Positions 10,101 to 18,740 of a stretch of 64,000 bases of DNA are shown here, piece by piece. Where the stretch lies: positions 248,001-312,000 of the forward strand of contig CAVZGP010000011.1 in the NCBI GenBank assembly GCA_963774765.1. Reading direction: 5' to 3'. The translations under genes and the position numbers were made by a program. The DNA is from Sva-07 sp963774765. Its GTDB lineage: Bacteria; Actinomycetota; Acidimicrobiia; Acidimicrobiales; Ilumatobacteraceae. The number at the start of each line of letters is the position of its first letter. Within the stretch, counting starts at the first letter, position 1. The notes under the pieces are model-generated. The model saw only the letters and a program-made list of their open reading frames with translations. It was not told the DNA's origin and searched no databases.

Positions 10101-10604
10101 CTCGCGCCGGTAGCCGAACTCGACGAGCTGGCGCCCGAGGGCGTCGGGGTCGATCTCGATGCCTGGCCGGACGATGATCGGCTCGATGGTCGTGGCGCCG
10201 GGGCCGAGCTTCTGCAGCAGCGCCCGCACGCCGGCCACGATCACCGTCGGGCAGCGTTCCGGGTCGCGCAGGCGCCACAGGATGTCGAGCCGCTGGCCCA
10301 TCGTCTCGACGCTTGGACTGACCCGCTCGAACGGCAGCGTCTCCCAGCCGGGGAAGTGCACGACCTCGCCGGGCGGCAGGAACTGGGTGAGGTCGTCGGC
10401 GAGCTGGCCCGCCATCGTGCCGGTCGGGCAGCTGACCACGAGCGGTCGCCGCGACGACAGCGTGGCGAGCGCGGCGATCGAGATCGGCCGCGCCACTTCC
10501 ACCACGGCGAGTCGCGCGTCGGGTTCGCCGAGCGCCCGCGTCAGCCCCGGCTCGTCACGCAACAGCGCCGGCAACGCCCCCAGCGGACCCGTCGTTGCAG
10601 TCAT
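7176..10604 (-). CDS. mfd: Transcription-repair coupling factor Mfd
   Basis: This 1142-aa SF2 DNA translocase removes stalled RNA polymerase and recruits UvrA. Visible in order: the UvrB-homology module (FPGWETLPFERVSPS), the RNA-polymerase-interacting domain (NYVVHHQHGVGQYEGM), the translocase with Walker A (CGDVGFGKTEVAIRAA), the DEEQ box (VVDEEQRFG), motif III (TLSATPIPRTLEMS), motif VI (LGLGQMHQLRGRVGRSGSRA) and a C-terminal TRCF regulatory domain. ATG 10604 is used. The frame is open further upstream, but those extra codons are a translation of the repeat at 10639-10696 and are not expected in the protein. Length matches the family. Confidence 0.96.
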   Translation of the reverse strand: MTATTGPLGALPALLRDEPGLTRALGEPDARLAVVEVARPISIAALATLSSRRPLVVSCPTGTMAGQLADDLTQFLPPGEVVHFPGWETLPFERVSPSVETMGQRLDILWRLRDPERCPTVIVAGVRALLQKLGPGATTIEPIIVRPGIEIDPDALGRQLVEFGYRREELVEHRGEFARRGAIVDVFPSTADAPIRIDLWGDEVDRLTRFGVNDQRSTDDLDEVIIFPARELMPTDDVRARAGRLVATEPWGREQWERLAEGVHFDGMESWLPWLVDDDRLLTDVLAEAAKVVLVEPRRMRDRALDLIAEEDDLARTLASTWARDPDKSFPRLHADPDTLLDAAGSFWSIDSTPESPDTPLVEASGWGPVAGDGSGLTERLVDLIGKGYRVVVAADGTGSAQRLHDLLLNSGLDFPVIAPGAELKAGGSVTVAPLHRGCTLPNAKVAIVAESDLTGRRRAHRTVRKQKRESASTFEDLKAGNYVVHHQHGVGQYEGMVKRAIGGVERDYLLISYKGGDKLYVPSDQIDTLRQYVGGEAPKLHRLGGSDFAKTKSKVRSAVREIAQELVVLYQKRVNAEGHAFAQDTPWQHEMEEAFPYVETPDQRTAIEAIKGDMELAHPMDRLLCGDVGFGKTEVAIRAAFKAIQDGKQVAVLAPTTLLATQHGNTFADRFAGFPIRVETLSRFLTAGQAKKVIEGVKTGEVDCIIGTHRLLANDVKFKDLGLLVVDEEQRFGVQHKETMKKMKTNVDVLTLSATPIPRTLEMSLVGIRDLSLLQTPPADRMPILTYVGEYDERVAIESIRRELLREGQVFWVHNRVQSIETAASRLRQLVPEARIAIAHGQMDEARLETVVQDFWDGQYDVLVCTTIIESGIDMPTVNTLVVERSDLLGLGQMHQLRGRVGRSGSRAYAYLFYPRDKVLTEEAYERLRTIGESTDLGSGFKIAMRDLEIRGAGNLLGESQSGHIAAVGYDLYCQMVTEAVSEMKGEPQPEAAAEIKLDVPTDSFLPTDYVAKEELRLEAYRRLAGVTTQAEVDDIRTEWEDRYGPLPAPAESLLHVGYLRAECHRLAINDIQISGSASSGGTAKLGPLELKLSETMRLRRISKGAKYKEDLGQLVVPLPRGADPSTFLSGFLRDLVPADT

Positions 10605-10638
10605 CGCGACACCACCCGGCCCACCCCGCCCCCATCCA

Positions 10639-10696
10639 GCCCGAAAAATGCCTGGATCTGCGCGCTCGAGCGCGACGAACCAGGCATTTTTCGGGC
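10639..10696. repeat. Palindromic repeat family A, copy 1 (pth-mfd gap)
   Basis: Arms GCCCGAAAAATGCCTGG and CCAGGCATTTTTCGGGC are perfectly complementary (17 bp). They enclose a second palindrome, CGCGCTCGAGCGCG, so the whole element folds into one two-part hairpin with a small internal loop. It begins 18 nt after the pth stop. The T-run in the right arm and its A-run mirror suggest a bidirectional terminator. Confidence 0.9.
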
Positions 10697-10714
10697 GTGA
10701 GGAGCTGGTCGGTG

Positions 10715-11335
10715 TCATTGTTTGCCGTTGTATCGCTGCATCGCGGCGTCGACACCTCGGGCAACGATCAACTCGACGGCATCGGCCGCATTGGCGATCT
10801 CGATGTCGAGGAGTTCACGCTCGCGCTTGGGCACCTTCGACAGCACGTGGCCCTTGCCGACGTCCTTGTGATCCGGCTTACCGACGCCGATGCGCACCCG
10901 AAGGTAGTCCTGGGTCTTGAGGTGCTGGGTGATCGAGCGCAGTCCGTTGTGGCCGGCGAGCCCACCGCCGGCCTTGATCTTGAGTTCGCCGGGTGACAGG
11001 TCGAGTTCGTCCTGGACGACGATGATCTGCTCGGGTGACTCGATTCGGTAGCGCCGCACGAGTGCGCTGACCGCCTGGCCCGACTCGTTCATGAACGTGA
11101 TCGGGAACGCGAGCACGACCCGTTCGTCGCCATCCGGCCCCGGAAGCCGGGTCTCTGCGACGAGCGCGTTGTCGCGCCCGCCCTTCAGCGTGACACCGCG
11201 TCGATCGGCCAGCCTCCGGACCGCTTCCTCGCCGACATTGTGGCGTGTGCGGGCGTACTTCTCACCTGGATTGCCGAGACCGACGACCAACCAGTCGTAC
11301 GGCTCACCCTTCCCGATGCGTCCGAACAGCCCCAT
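10715..11335 (-). CDS. pth: Peptidyl-tRNA hydrolase
   Basis: This enzyme cleaves peptidyl-tRNA released by stalled ribosomes and recycles the tRNA. The 206-aa protein carries the N-terminal signature WLVVGLGNPGEKYARTRHNV with the catalytic His near residue 32. It also has FMNESGQAV, the catalytic Asp in VVQDELDL, and the GGLAGHNGLRSI loop. A GTG three bases upstream of the chosen ATG is an equally possible start. It follows rplY on the same strand, the usual rplY-pth pairing, but a family A hairpin sits in each flanking gap, so the genes may be separately terminated. Confidence 0.96.
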   Translation of the reverse strand: MGLFGRIGKGEPYDWLVVGLGNPGEKYARTRHNVGEEAVRRLADRRGVTLKGGRDNALVAETRLPGPDGDERVVLAFPITFMNESGQAVSALVRRYRIESPEQIIVVQDELDLSPGELKIKAGGGLAGHNGLRSITQHLKTQDYLRVRIGVGKPDHKDVGKGHVLSKVPKRERELLDIEIANAADAVELIVARGVDAAMQRYNGKQ

Positions 11336-11351
11336 CACGTACCCCGCTCAG

Positions 11352-11404
11352 CCGAAAAATGCCTGAATCTGCGCGCTCAGCGCGACAAACCGGGCATTTT
11401 TCGG
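11352..11404. repeat. Palindromic repeat family A, copy 2 (rplY-pth gap)
   Basis: A variant copy with arms CCGAAAAATGCCTGA and CCGGGCATTTTTCGG and core GCGCGCTCAGCGCG. It lies 4 nt after the rplY stop. The arms are imperfect (one G-T pair and a terminal mismatch), so the copy is slightly diverged while the hairpin is kept. Confidence 0.88.
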
Positions 11405-11408
11405 AGGA

Positions 11409-12083
11409 TCACTCGCTGTCGGAGTCGGCGGCTTCGTCGGCACTGTCGCCGGCGTCGCCCTCAGCACCTTCGGCGGCCTCGGCGGCGGCAGCCTCGATGG
11501 CCGCCTCTTCCTCGTCGAGAACCGGGGTGCGCATGGTGAGCACGGTGACGACCGGGGCCTCCGGGTCGGCCTCGGCGGTGACGCCGGACGGCAGGGGGAT
11601 GTCCTCAACGCGGATCACGGTGTCCATCGTCATTTCCGAGACGTCGATCGTGACGCCGTCGGGGATGTTGCGCGGCGTGGTGCGGACCTGCAGTTCCTGC
11701 ATCGTGAGATCGACGAGGCCCCCGTTTGCCGAGACGTCCTTCGCTTCGCCTTCGAGGTGGATCGGGATCGAGACCACGATCTCCTCGTTGAGGTTGACCT
11801 GGATGAAGTCGATGTGCTGCACGTTCCGCTTGACCGGATGGCGCTGGATGTCCTTGATCAGCGACGGATACACAGCGCCGTCGACGGTGAGGTCGAGGAT
11901 CGTGTTCATGCCCGATGCGCCCGACAGCGCCTGGCGGAGCTCGCGGCGATCGACCGACACGCTGAGCGGCTCCATCCCGTGGCCGTAGACGACGGCGGGG
12001 ATCTTGCCCTCGGCGCGCAGGCGACGGGCATCGGAGCTTCCGGCGCGGCGGCCAACTTCGGCTTGGAGAACGGTCTCAGACAT
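11409..12083 (-). CDS. rplY: 50S ribosomal protein bL25, CTC form
   Basis: The 224-aa protein is the long Ctc-type bL25 that binds 5S rRNA. The N-terminal bL25 domain spans about residues 1-95 (MSETVLQAEVGRR, IPAVVYGHGMEPLSV, HIDFIQVNLNEEI). The TL5-like C-terminal beta domain follows (NIPDGVTIDVSEMTMDTVI, VVTVLTMRTP). The last 35 residues are a highly acidic Ala/Glu/Asp tail. ATG 12083 matches the family start; the upstream open frame has no homologous content. A stress role is known for Ctc in Bacillus. Confidence 0.95.
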   Translation of the reverse strand: MSETVLQAEVGRRAGSSDARRLRAEGKIPAVVYGHGMEPLSVSVDRRELRQALSGASGMNTILDLTVDGAVYPSLIKDIQRHPVKRNVQHIDFIQVNLNEEIVVSIPIHLEGEAKDVSANGGLVDLTMQELQVRTTPRNIPDGVTIDVSEMTMDTVIRVEDIPLPSGVTAEADPEAPVVTVLTMRTPVLDEEEAAIEAAAAEAAEGAEGDAGDSADEAADSDSE

Positions 12084-12198
12084 GGTGATCGGCTTCCATC
12101 GAATCTCGTGACGACGCCCGCACATGGGCGCCAGGTCGTTACAGCAGGCTCCCAAGCTATCGGTCGCGCCAGCCATCCCCTCGCGACAACCGACAGGT

Positions 12199-12251
12199 CC
12201 GAAATGTGCCTGGTTTGTCGCGCTCAGCGCGCAGATCCAGGCATTTTTCGG
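12199..12251. repeat. Palindromic repeat family A, copy 3 (ROK-rplY gap, reversed core)
   Basis: The core reads GGTTTGTCGCGCTCAGCGCG on the plus strand, the reverse complement of copies 1, 2 and 4, so the element can be inverted. The left arm is mutated (CCGAAATGTGCCTGG); the right arm is standard. It begins 33 nt after the ROK gene stop. The rest of the 12084-12284 gap holds the rplY leader, in which I see no confident promoter. Confidence 0.88.
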
Positions 12252-12284
12252 GCTGGCTGGGAGTGGCGAGGGGATGGCTGTGCG

Positions 12285-13490
12285 TCAGGCGGCGGGGTGG
12301 GGGTGCGCGGCGAGGAGTTCGTCGACGGCGATGGGGGAGAGCACTTGCTCGAGCACCATCACCGCCGCACCGGTGATGCCGGCCTCGTCGCCGAGCAGAC
12401 TCGTGGTCATGCGCAGACGTGCCGTCGCCAGCGGCAGCGACCGCTTGTAGACCACTTCGCGGATGCCTGCCATCAGAGGTTCGCCGGCCTGGGCGATGTC
12501 GCCGCCGATGACGATGACGCCCGGGTTGAGCATGTTGACGCAGGTGGCCAGGACGCCACCGATCGCGTGCCCGGCCTGACGGACGAGCCGGATGGCGTCG
12601 GGTTGGCCATTCAACACGTGGGCCACGACATCGCGGCTCGTCTCGGCGTCGATACCGAGTTCTCTCAGGCGCCCGGCGAGCGCACCGCCACCGGCGATCG
12701 CTTCGAGACATCCGACGTTGCCGCATCGGCACGGCGTCTCGTCGTTGCCCGGAACGTGGATGTGGCCGATGTCGCCGGCGGCGCCATCGGCGCCACGATG
12801 CACCCGGCCACCGGTGACGATGCCCGATCCGATCCCCGTGCCGACCTTCACGTACAGCACGACGTCCTCGTCGGGCCACGTGGTCCATTGTTCGCCGAGG
12901 GCCATGATGTTGACGTCGTTGTCGACGAGTGTCGGAACGCCGAATCGTTGTGAGAGGCGTTCGCCGACGGGATACAGATTCCAGCCGGGCATGATCGGCG
13001 GGCTCACGGCTCGACCCGTCTCGTGTTCGACCGGACCCGGCAGTCCGACACCGACCCCGCGGACCTCAGCAGGGCTCGACCCCGCCGAGTCCAGGAGCTC
13101 GTCGAACGTACGCTCGAGCCAACCCAGCACCACCTCGGGCCCGTCGCTGATGGCGATGTCGTCGGCGCGTTGGGCGAGCGCCTCACCGCCGAGGTCGGTG
13201 ACCGCGACTCGCGAATGCGTGGCGCCGAGGTCACCCGACAGGATGACGCCGCCGCGGCGGTTGAACACCAGGGTGCTGGGTGGGCGACCTCCCGTGGAGG
13301 CGCTGTCGTCGCCGAGCACGAGCAGCCCGCCCTCGAGCAGCGCGTCGACACGTTGGGCGATGGTCGACCTGGCGAGGCCGGTCAGCGCGGCGAACTCGCC
13401 CCGGGTCGAGGCACGACCCGTGCGAACGAGGTGCAGGATCGTGCCGGCACTCCCATTCGCGAGGATTGGGCTGTCGTTGCCGGACTGCAC
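12285..13490 (-). CDS. ROK-family transcriptional regulator of the adjacent sugar locus
   Basis: The 401-aa protein joins a winged helix-turn-helix (TRGEFAALTGLARSTIAQRV, about residues 30-49) to a ROK sugar-kinase-like domain. That domain has the phosphate motif GDLGATHSR and the ROK zinc motif CRCGNVGCLE preceded by its histidine (GHIHVPG). It diverges from the ABC transporter, and ROK proteins of this build commonly repress linked uptake genes until sugar binds. GTG 13490 is assumed; TTG 13526, preceded by AGGA, would add 12 residues. Several kinase-domain residues are kept, so some sugar kinase activity is not excluded. Confidence 0.88.
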   Translation of the reverse strand: MQSGNDSPILANGSAGTILHLVRTGRASTRGEFAALTGLARSTIAQRVDALLEGGLLVLGDDSASTGGRPPSTLVFNRRGGVILSGDLGATHSRVAVTDLGGEALAQRADDIAISDGPEVVLGWLERTFDELLDSAGSSPAEVRGVGVGLPGPVEHETGRAVSPPIMPGWNLYPVGERLSQRFGVPTLVDNDVNIMALGEQWTTWPDEDVVLYVKVGTGIGSGIVTGGRVHRGADGAAGDIGHIHVPGNDETPCRCGNVGCLEAIAGGGALAGRLRELGIDAETSRDVVAHVLNGQPDAIRLVRQAGHAIGGVLATCVNMLNPGVIVIGGDIAQAGEPLMAGIREVVYKRSLPLATARLRMTTSLLGDEAGITGAAVMVLEQVLSPIAVDELLAAHPHPAA

Positions 13491-13595
13491 GTCATCCAGT
13501 GAAACACCGGCAACTTGTTCTGTCAATGATGCGCAAGTCCTGATGGAAGAAATCGAAAGAAACAAACTTCCGTAGGGACCAAAGGCCACTTCTGC

Positions 13596-13624
13596 TTGAC
13601 AGGCGATCAAAGTCGTGTCATCGT
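13596..13624 (+). promoter_or_regulatory. Candidate leaderless promoter of the sugar ABC operon
   Basis: A perfect -35 TTGACA at 13596-13601 and a -10-like CATCGT at 13619-13624 are 17 nt apart. The ATG at 13632 lies 7 nt after the -10, so the transcript would start at or next to the start codon. An AT-rich stretch just upstream (13545-13571, bounded by GGAAG and CTTCC) is a candidate ROK operator. Confidence 0.5.
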
Positions 13625-13631
13625 GATCGTC

Positions 13632-15221
13632 ATGGGGAAGACGACACCCCGAGATGGCAGCACGGGAGCGACGGTTGTTCCGGATCATCTCGGCTCGGGC
13701 ACGGAGCGCAGCCTGTTGGCGATGCGAGGCATCGTCAAGCGATTCCCGGGTGTCGTGGCGCTCGGCGGCGTCGACCTCGACGTGCGCGCCGGTGAGATCC
13801 ACTGCCTCGTCGGCCAGAACGGAGCCGGCAAGTCAACGCTGATCAAGGTGCTGTCGGGCTCGTACCAACCCGACGGTGGCGCCATCGCCTGGGACGGTGA
13901 TCGGGTCGTGCTGGCCACGCCCGACGACGCCATGGACCTCGGGATCTCGACGATCTACCAGGAACTCGACCTCGTCGACTACCTCACCGTTGCCGAGAAC
14001 ATCTTCCTCGGCCACGAACTCGCGCGATTCGGATTCACCCGCCGCAGCGCCACGATCGACACCAGCGCGGAACTCCTCGCACGGCTCGGCCATTCCGAGA
14101 TCTCCCCCAACACGCTCGTGAGTTCGCTGGCGCCGGCGGCGCAGCAGGTCGTGAGCATGGCGCGCGCACTCTCACACGACACCCGGCTGTTGATCCTCGA
14201 CGAACCCTCAGCGGTGCTCGACCCGGCGAAGTCGAAAATCTCTTCCGCGTGATCCGCGACCTCGCGGCGCAGGGCGTTGCGATCGTCTACATCTCGCACC
14301 GGCTCGACGAGATCCGCGAGATCGGCGACCGCGTCACCGTGCTCAAGGACGGCCAGACCGTCGGTGTCGGGTTGCCGGTCGCCGACACACCGACACCCAC
14401 GCTCATCAAGCTGATGACGGGCCGCGACATCAAGTACGTGTTTCCCGAGCGCGCCGTCGACCCGGTCGGCTCCGGCGACACCCTCGAGTCCGACGTGGTG
14501 CTCGACGTCGCTCACCTCACGGGCGCCGTGTTCCAGGACGTCAGCTTCAGCGTGCGGGCGGGGGAGATCCTCGGCCTCGCCGGCCTCGTCGGGGCCGGCC
14601 GTTCCGAGATCCTCGAGACCGTCTTCGGAGCGCGCCGCGCGATACGAGGTTCGGTGACCGTCGATGGTCGGCGTATCCGGTCACACTCGACGCCGGCAGC
14701 GGTGCGAGCGGGAATGGGCCTGTGCCCGGAAGAGCGAAAGGCACAGGGCCTGCTGCTCGATCAGGCGGTCTACCGCAACATCACCTTGTCCACGCTGAGC
14801 CGGTTCTCGCGCTTCAGCTTCCTTCGCCGCCGCGCCGAACTCGACGAGTCGACGAGGGTCACCGAGTCGCTCGACGTGCGTCCGGCCGGTGTCGAACGGC
14901 TCGTCAACACCTTGTCGGGTGGTAACCAGCAGAAGGTGGTGCTGGCCCGGTGGCTGCTGCGCGACTGCCGGGTGCTGCTACTCGACGAACCGACCCGCGG
15001 TGTCGACGTCGGTGCCGCGCAGCGAGATCTACGCCGTCGTGCGTGATCTCGCCGACTCAGGTGTCGCCGTCGTCGTCGTGTCGAGCGAAGTGGAAGAGGT
15101 GCTCGGCCTTGCCGACCGCGTGCTCGTCATCCGTGACGGCACCGTCGTGCACGAAGGCCGCGCCGAAGACATCGACGAAACCACGGTGCTCGATCTCGTG
15201 ATGGAAGGAAGCAAGACATGA
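13632..15221 (+). CDS. Sugar ABC transporter ATPase, two-domain RbsA/XylG type (frame broken twice)
   Basis: About 530 aa with two ABC domains in one chain, energising import of a monosaccharide or cyclitol. Domain 1 has Walker A GQNGAGKST, the Q-loop region YQELDLVD and Walker B LLILDEPSA. Domain 2 has LAGLVGAGRSE, signature LSGGNQQKVVLARWL and LLLDEPTRG, followed by an H-loop region with Ser for His (VVVSSEVEEV), as is usual in domain 2. The frame shifts at about 14226-14232 (one base missing) and again at about 15013-15020 (one base extra), so it appears as three overlapping frames. Net length is preserved. It overlaps the permease start (ATGA). Confidence 0.88.
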
Positions 15222-16319
15222 CCGACATCCGTGCCGATCAGGCGGAGGCCCTCGAGGCTCCTGCGGGAACGTCGCCGACCGCCACCCAGAGGCCGATCGC
15301 TGTGGCGCGGCGGCGCCGGACGCAACCTCGGCCTCGTCGTCGCGCTCGGCCTGCTCTGTCTCGTCGGTGTGATCACCGCCGGTGACCGCTTCGCGAGCGT
15401 CGACAACGTGCTCACCATCTTGCGCCTGGCGTCGACGATCGGCGTGGTGTCGATCGGTATGACGTTCGTGATCACCGGTGGCGGCATCGACCTGTCCGTG
15501 GGCGCGATCCTGGCGCTCAGCTCGGTGTGGGCCACCACGCGTCGCCACGCAGAACATGGCCGCCGACATCGCACTGGCTCGTGATCGCCTTCGTGGCCAT
15601 CGCCGTCGGTGTCGGCTGCGGCGTCGTCAACGGTGTCCTCATCGCCTACGGCAAGATCGTGCCGTTCATCGCCACCCTCGCGATGCTCGCCAGTGCCCGC
15701 GGTCTCGCAGAGATCATCTCCGACCGCAAGACCCAGATCGTGAACGTCGACGCCTTCGCCGACTTCTTCGGAGCCGACTGGTTCGGAATCCCCGTGCTGG
15801 TGGTGATCTTCGCCCTCGTCTCGCTGGCCGGATGGATCCTGCTCAACAGATCCACGTTCGGCCGTCGCACGCTCGCTGTCGGCGGCAACCCCGAAGCCGC
15901 CCGCCTGGCCGGCATCAACGTCGCCCGCCACACCGTGATGCTCTACGTGCTCGTCGGCGCCACATGCGGCCTTGCGGCGATCATGCTGATCGCCCGCACA
16001 ACCACGGGCACCTCGACCCACGGCAACCTCTACGAACTCGATGCCATCGCGGCCGTCGTGATTGGCGGCACGCTTCTGTCGGGTGGCCGCGGCAGCATCG
16101 TCGGCACCATCTTCGGCGTGCTGATCTTCAGCACGCTCACGAACGTCTTCACGCTCAACAACCAGTCGTTCTCGACGCAGTCGGTGGTGAAGGGCGTGAT
16201 CATCGTGATCGCCGTGCTCCTCCAGCAGCGCCTCGCCGACCGATCCGGCGCGAAGGCCGAGCGGGCCGCCCCCGCCGAGTGTCTCAATCCAGCAATCCCA
16301 ACAAGGAGAAATCCAATGA
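15218..16319 (+). CDS. Sugar ABC transporter permease, RbsC type (several frame breaks)
   Basis: Inner-membrane channel subunit, about 366 aa once corrected. Segments of the ribose/xylose permease family are clear: TFVITGGGIDLSVGAILALS, then LVIAFVAIAVGVGCGVVNG, then the ARLAGINV coupling-helix region and AVVIGGTLLSGGRGSIVGT. Single extra bases at about 15290-15325, 15541 and 15580 split it, and a fourth near the 3' end seems needed to reach the TGA at 16317-16319 that overlaps the next ATG. Without that last correction the permease would read straight into the binding protein. The density of breaks is the highest in the window. Confidence 0.82.
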
Positions 16320-17405
16320 CCAAGCGAATCAGAACCCACGGCGTGACGCGTCGTCGCAGTGCGATTGCACTGGTGGCGGTCGCGCTCGTCGCCGTGTCGG
16401 CGTGTACCAGCAACGACGACGATTCCGGTGACGACGCATCGACCGGCACCGACGCGGCCACGACCGACACGGTCGAGTTGACCGCAGGCGGCGGCAACGC
16501 CGATCCGGGCGAAACCGTCACGATCGGCTTCTCCGCCCCGGCCGCCGACCACGGCTGGATGGCGGCGATCACCGACTCGGCCAAGGCCACCGCCGACCAG
16601 TACTCCGACATCGACCTCAAGGTCGCCGAGGGCACCAACGACGTGAACCTCCAGATCAGCCAGGTCGAGACGTTCATCAACGACGGCGTCGACGCGATCG
16701 TGTTGCTCCCGTTCGATGGTGCAGCGATGACGCCGGTGGCGCTCAAGGCGATGCAGGCCGGTATTCCGGTCATCAACGTCGACCGCGAGTTCGCCGACCC
16801 GAACGCCGCCCGCATCACCGTGCTCGGTGACAACTACGGCATGGGCGTGTCGGCCGGCGAGTACATCTGTGGTGTCGTCGGAGACAATCCCGATGCCGTC
16901 GTCGCCGAAATCGCCGGCATCGACTCGCTGCCCCTCACCCAGGACCGCAGCCAGGGCTTCGCCGACGCGCTCGCCGAATGTGGCCAGGACGTCGACGACC
17001 GGGTCGCCGCGGACTTCACGGTCCAAGGCGGCGAGGAAGCTGCTGCCAACCTGCTGCAGGCCGCACCCGCAGATCGACGCCGTGTGGAACCACGACGACG
17101 ACCAGGGCGTCGGCGTGTTGGCCGCGTTCGACAACGCAGGCCGTGACGAGTTCGTCATGGTCGGCGGCGCCGGTTCGGCCAACGCGATGCGGGCCATCGA
17201 GGCCGACGACACCGTGCTGAAGGCGACGGTCATCTACCCGTCGACGCAGGGCGCCGACGGCATTGCACTGGCTCGCTTGCTGGTGCAGGGCAAGGCCATG
17301 AGCGACCTGGTCGAGGTCGAAGTGCCTCGCACCGTGCAGCTCTACGCCCCCGTCGTCACCAAGGACAACGTCAGCCAGTTCATCGGCAACGCCTTCGAAT
17401 CCTGA
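16316..17405 (+). CDS. Sugar ABC transporter substrate-binding lipoprotein (one frame break)
   Basis: Extracellular binding protein of the periplasmic-binding-protein 1 (RbsB) class, about 362 aa. The signal peptide ends in a lipobox VSAC (Cys30), followed by an acidic Asp/Ser/Thr linker. The mature domain has GFSAPAADHGWMAAI, INDGVDAIVLLPFDG, GIPVINVDREF and, after the break, DAVWNHDDDQGVGVLAAF. An extra base near 17062 shifts the frame after LLQAAP. The RBS AAGGAG at 16302-16307 supports ATG 16316. The substrate is unknown. The neighbouring oxidoreductase and isomerase suggest inositol or a related sugar. Confidence 0.88.
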
Positions 17406-17422
17406 CCCCCCAACGAGGATGC

Positions 17423-17457
17423 GGGACCGGCCACGTTCCACCGTGTGGACCGGTCCC
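17423..17457 (+). terminator. Intercistronic hairpin after the binding-protein gene
   Basis: Arms GGGACCGG (17423-17430) and CCGGTCCC (17450-17457), extended inside by CCAC and GTGG, sit 17 nt after the stop. There is no U-tract. In ABC operons such a hairpin often protects the binding-protein message so that it accumulates above the downstream genes. Confidence 0.6.
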
Positions 17458-17504
17458 GTGCCCTCGGGTCCCACCGCCAACTCTGTTCGACTCAGGAGCC
17501 CGAA

Positions 17505-18680
17505 ATGCCCGAGAATCTCACCCCCCTCAACGTCGGGATGGTCGGCTACGCGTTCATGGGAGCGGCCCACTCCCAAGCGTGGCGCACCGCACCGCACTTC
17601 TTCGATCTTCCGCTGCAGCCGTCCATGGCTGCCGTCGCCGGTCGCAATGCCGCCGGGGTCGCCGCGGCCGCTGCCAAACTCGGCTGGGCGAGCACCGAGA
17701 CATCCTGGCAAGACCTCGTGGCACGTGACGACATCGACCTGATCGACATCTGCACACCCGGCGACACGCATTGCGACATCGCCATCGGAGCGCTTCAGGC
17801 CGGCAAGCATGTCCTGTGTGAGAAGCCGCTGGCCAACTCGGTCGCCGAGGCCGAAGCGATGGTTGCCGCTGCCGACGCTGCCGGCGTCCACGGCATTCGC
17901 TCGATGGTCGGCTTCACCTATCGGCGAGTGCCGGCGATCGCGTTCGCTCGTCAACTCGTCGCCGACGGCCGGATCGGCACGATCCGCCACGTGCGCGCTC
18001 AATATCTGCAGGACTGGATCGTCGACCCGGAGGCGCCGCTGTCGTGGCGGCTCGACAAGTCCAAGGCGGGCTCGGGTGCGTTGGGCGACATCGGCGCCCA
18101 CATCATCGACCTCACGCAGTACATCACCGGCGACCGGATCGCCGAGGTGTCGGGCCGGCTCGAGACGTTCGTCCACGAGCGGCCGCTGCCCGCCGAACAC
18201 TCGGGATTGTCGGGCACGGCGTCGAGCGAGCGTGGACCTGTCACCGTCGACGACGCGGCGGTGTTCCTCGCGAACTTCGCAGGCGGCGCGCTCGGTGTGT
18301 TCGAGGCCAGCCGGTTCGCGACCGGTCGCAAGAACGCCATTCGCATCGAGATCAACGGATCGCTCGGCAGCGTCGCGTTCGACTTCGAGGACATGAACCT
18401 GCTGCACTTCTACGACGGGACCGACGACCCGAGCGTCGCCGGGTTCCGACGGATCCTCGTCACCGAATCCACCCATCCGTATGCGGGCGCGTGGTGGCCC
18501 CCCGGCCACCTGATCGGCTACGAGCACGGCTTCACACACCAGGTCGTCGACCTCGTCAACGCCATCCATGACGGTGTCGATCCGGCGCCGTCGTTCCGCG
18601 ACGGCCTGCAGATCCAACGAGTGCTCGCCGCGGTCGAGAAGAGTTCCGACACCCGCAGCTGGCAACAGATCCCGACCTGA
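17505..18680 (+). CDS. Gfo/Idh/MocA-family oxidoreductase
   Basis: NAD(P)-dependent sugar or inositol dehydrogenase family, 391 aa. The N-terminal Rossmann domain has GMVGYAFMGAAHSQAW, a GxxGxxG variant. The family lysine motif EKPLANSVAEAE follows near residue 108. The C-terminal domain carries GSGALGDIGAHIIDL, where GDIGxH is the conserved active-site His region. ATG 17505 has a CAGGAG RBS at 17492-17497. It follows the ABC genes in the same direction and precedes the isomerase, so it probably oxidises the imported compound. Substrate cannot be read from sequence. Confidence 0.92.
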   Translation: MPENLTPLNVGMVGYAFMGAAHSQAWRTAPHFFDLPLQPSMAAVAGRNAAGVAAAAAKLGWASTETSWQDLVARDDIDLIDICTPGDTHCDIAIGALQAGKHVLCEKPLANSVAEAEAMVAAADAAGVHGIRSMVGFTYRRVPAIAFARQLVADGRIGTIRHVRAQYLQDWIVDPEAPLSWRLDKSKAGSGALGDIGAHIIDLTQYITGDRIAEVSGRLETFVHERPLPAEHSGLSGTASSERGPVTVDDAAVFLANFAGGALGVFEASRFATGRKNAIRIEINGSLGSVAFDFEDMNLLHFYDGTDDPSVAGFRRILVTESTHPYAGAWWPPGHLIGYEHGFTHQVVDLVNAIHDGVDPAPSFRDGLQIQRVLAAVEKSSDTRSWQQIPT

Positions 18681-18740
18681 GGATCGCACACGGATCCAAC
18701 ACCATTCACCGACACCCGTCACGAACAAGGGAGCATCGAG

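Noticed and set aside
7635..10700. A 1021-codon open frame on the plus strand opposite mfd
   Set aside because: It is antisense to a gene with clear motifs and its translation is low-complexity Arg/Asp/Leu/Val text typical of the complementary frame of GC-rich genes.
14226..15020. Programmed ribosomal frameshifting in the ABC ATPase
   Set aside because: No slippery heptamer is seen, the two shifts have opposite sign, and similar breaks occur in unrelated genes such as eno.
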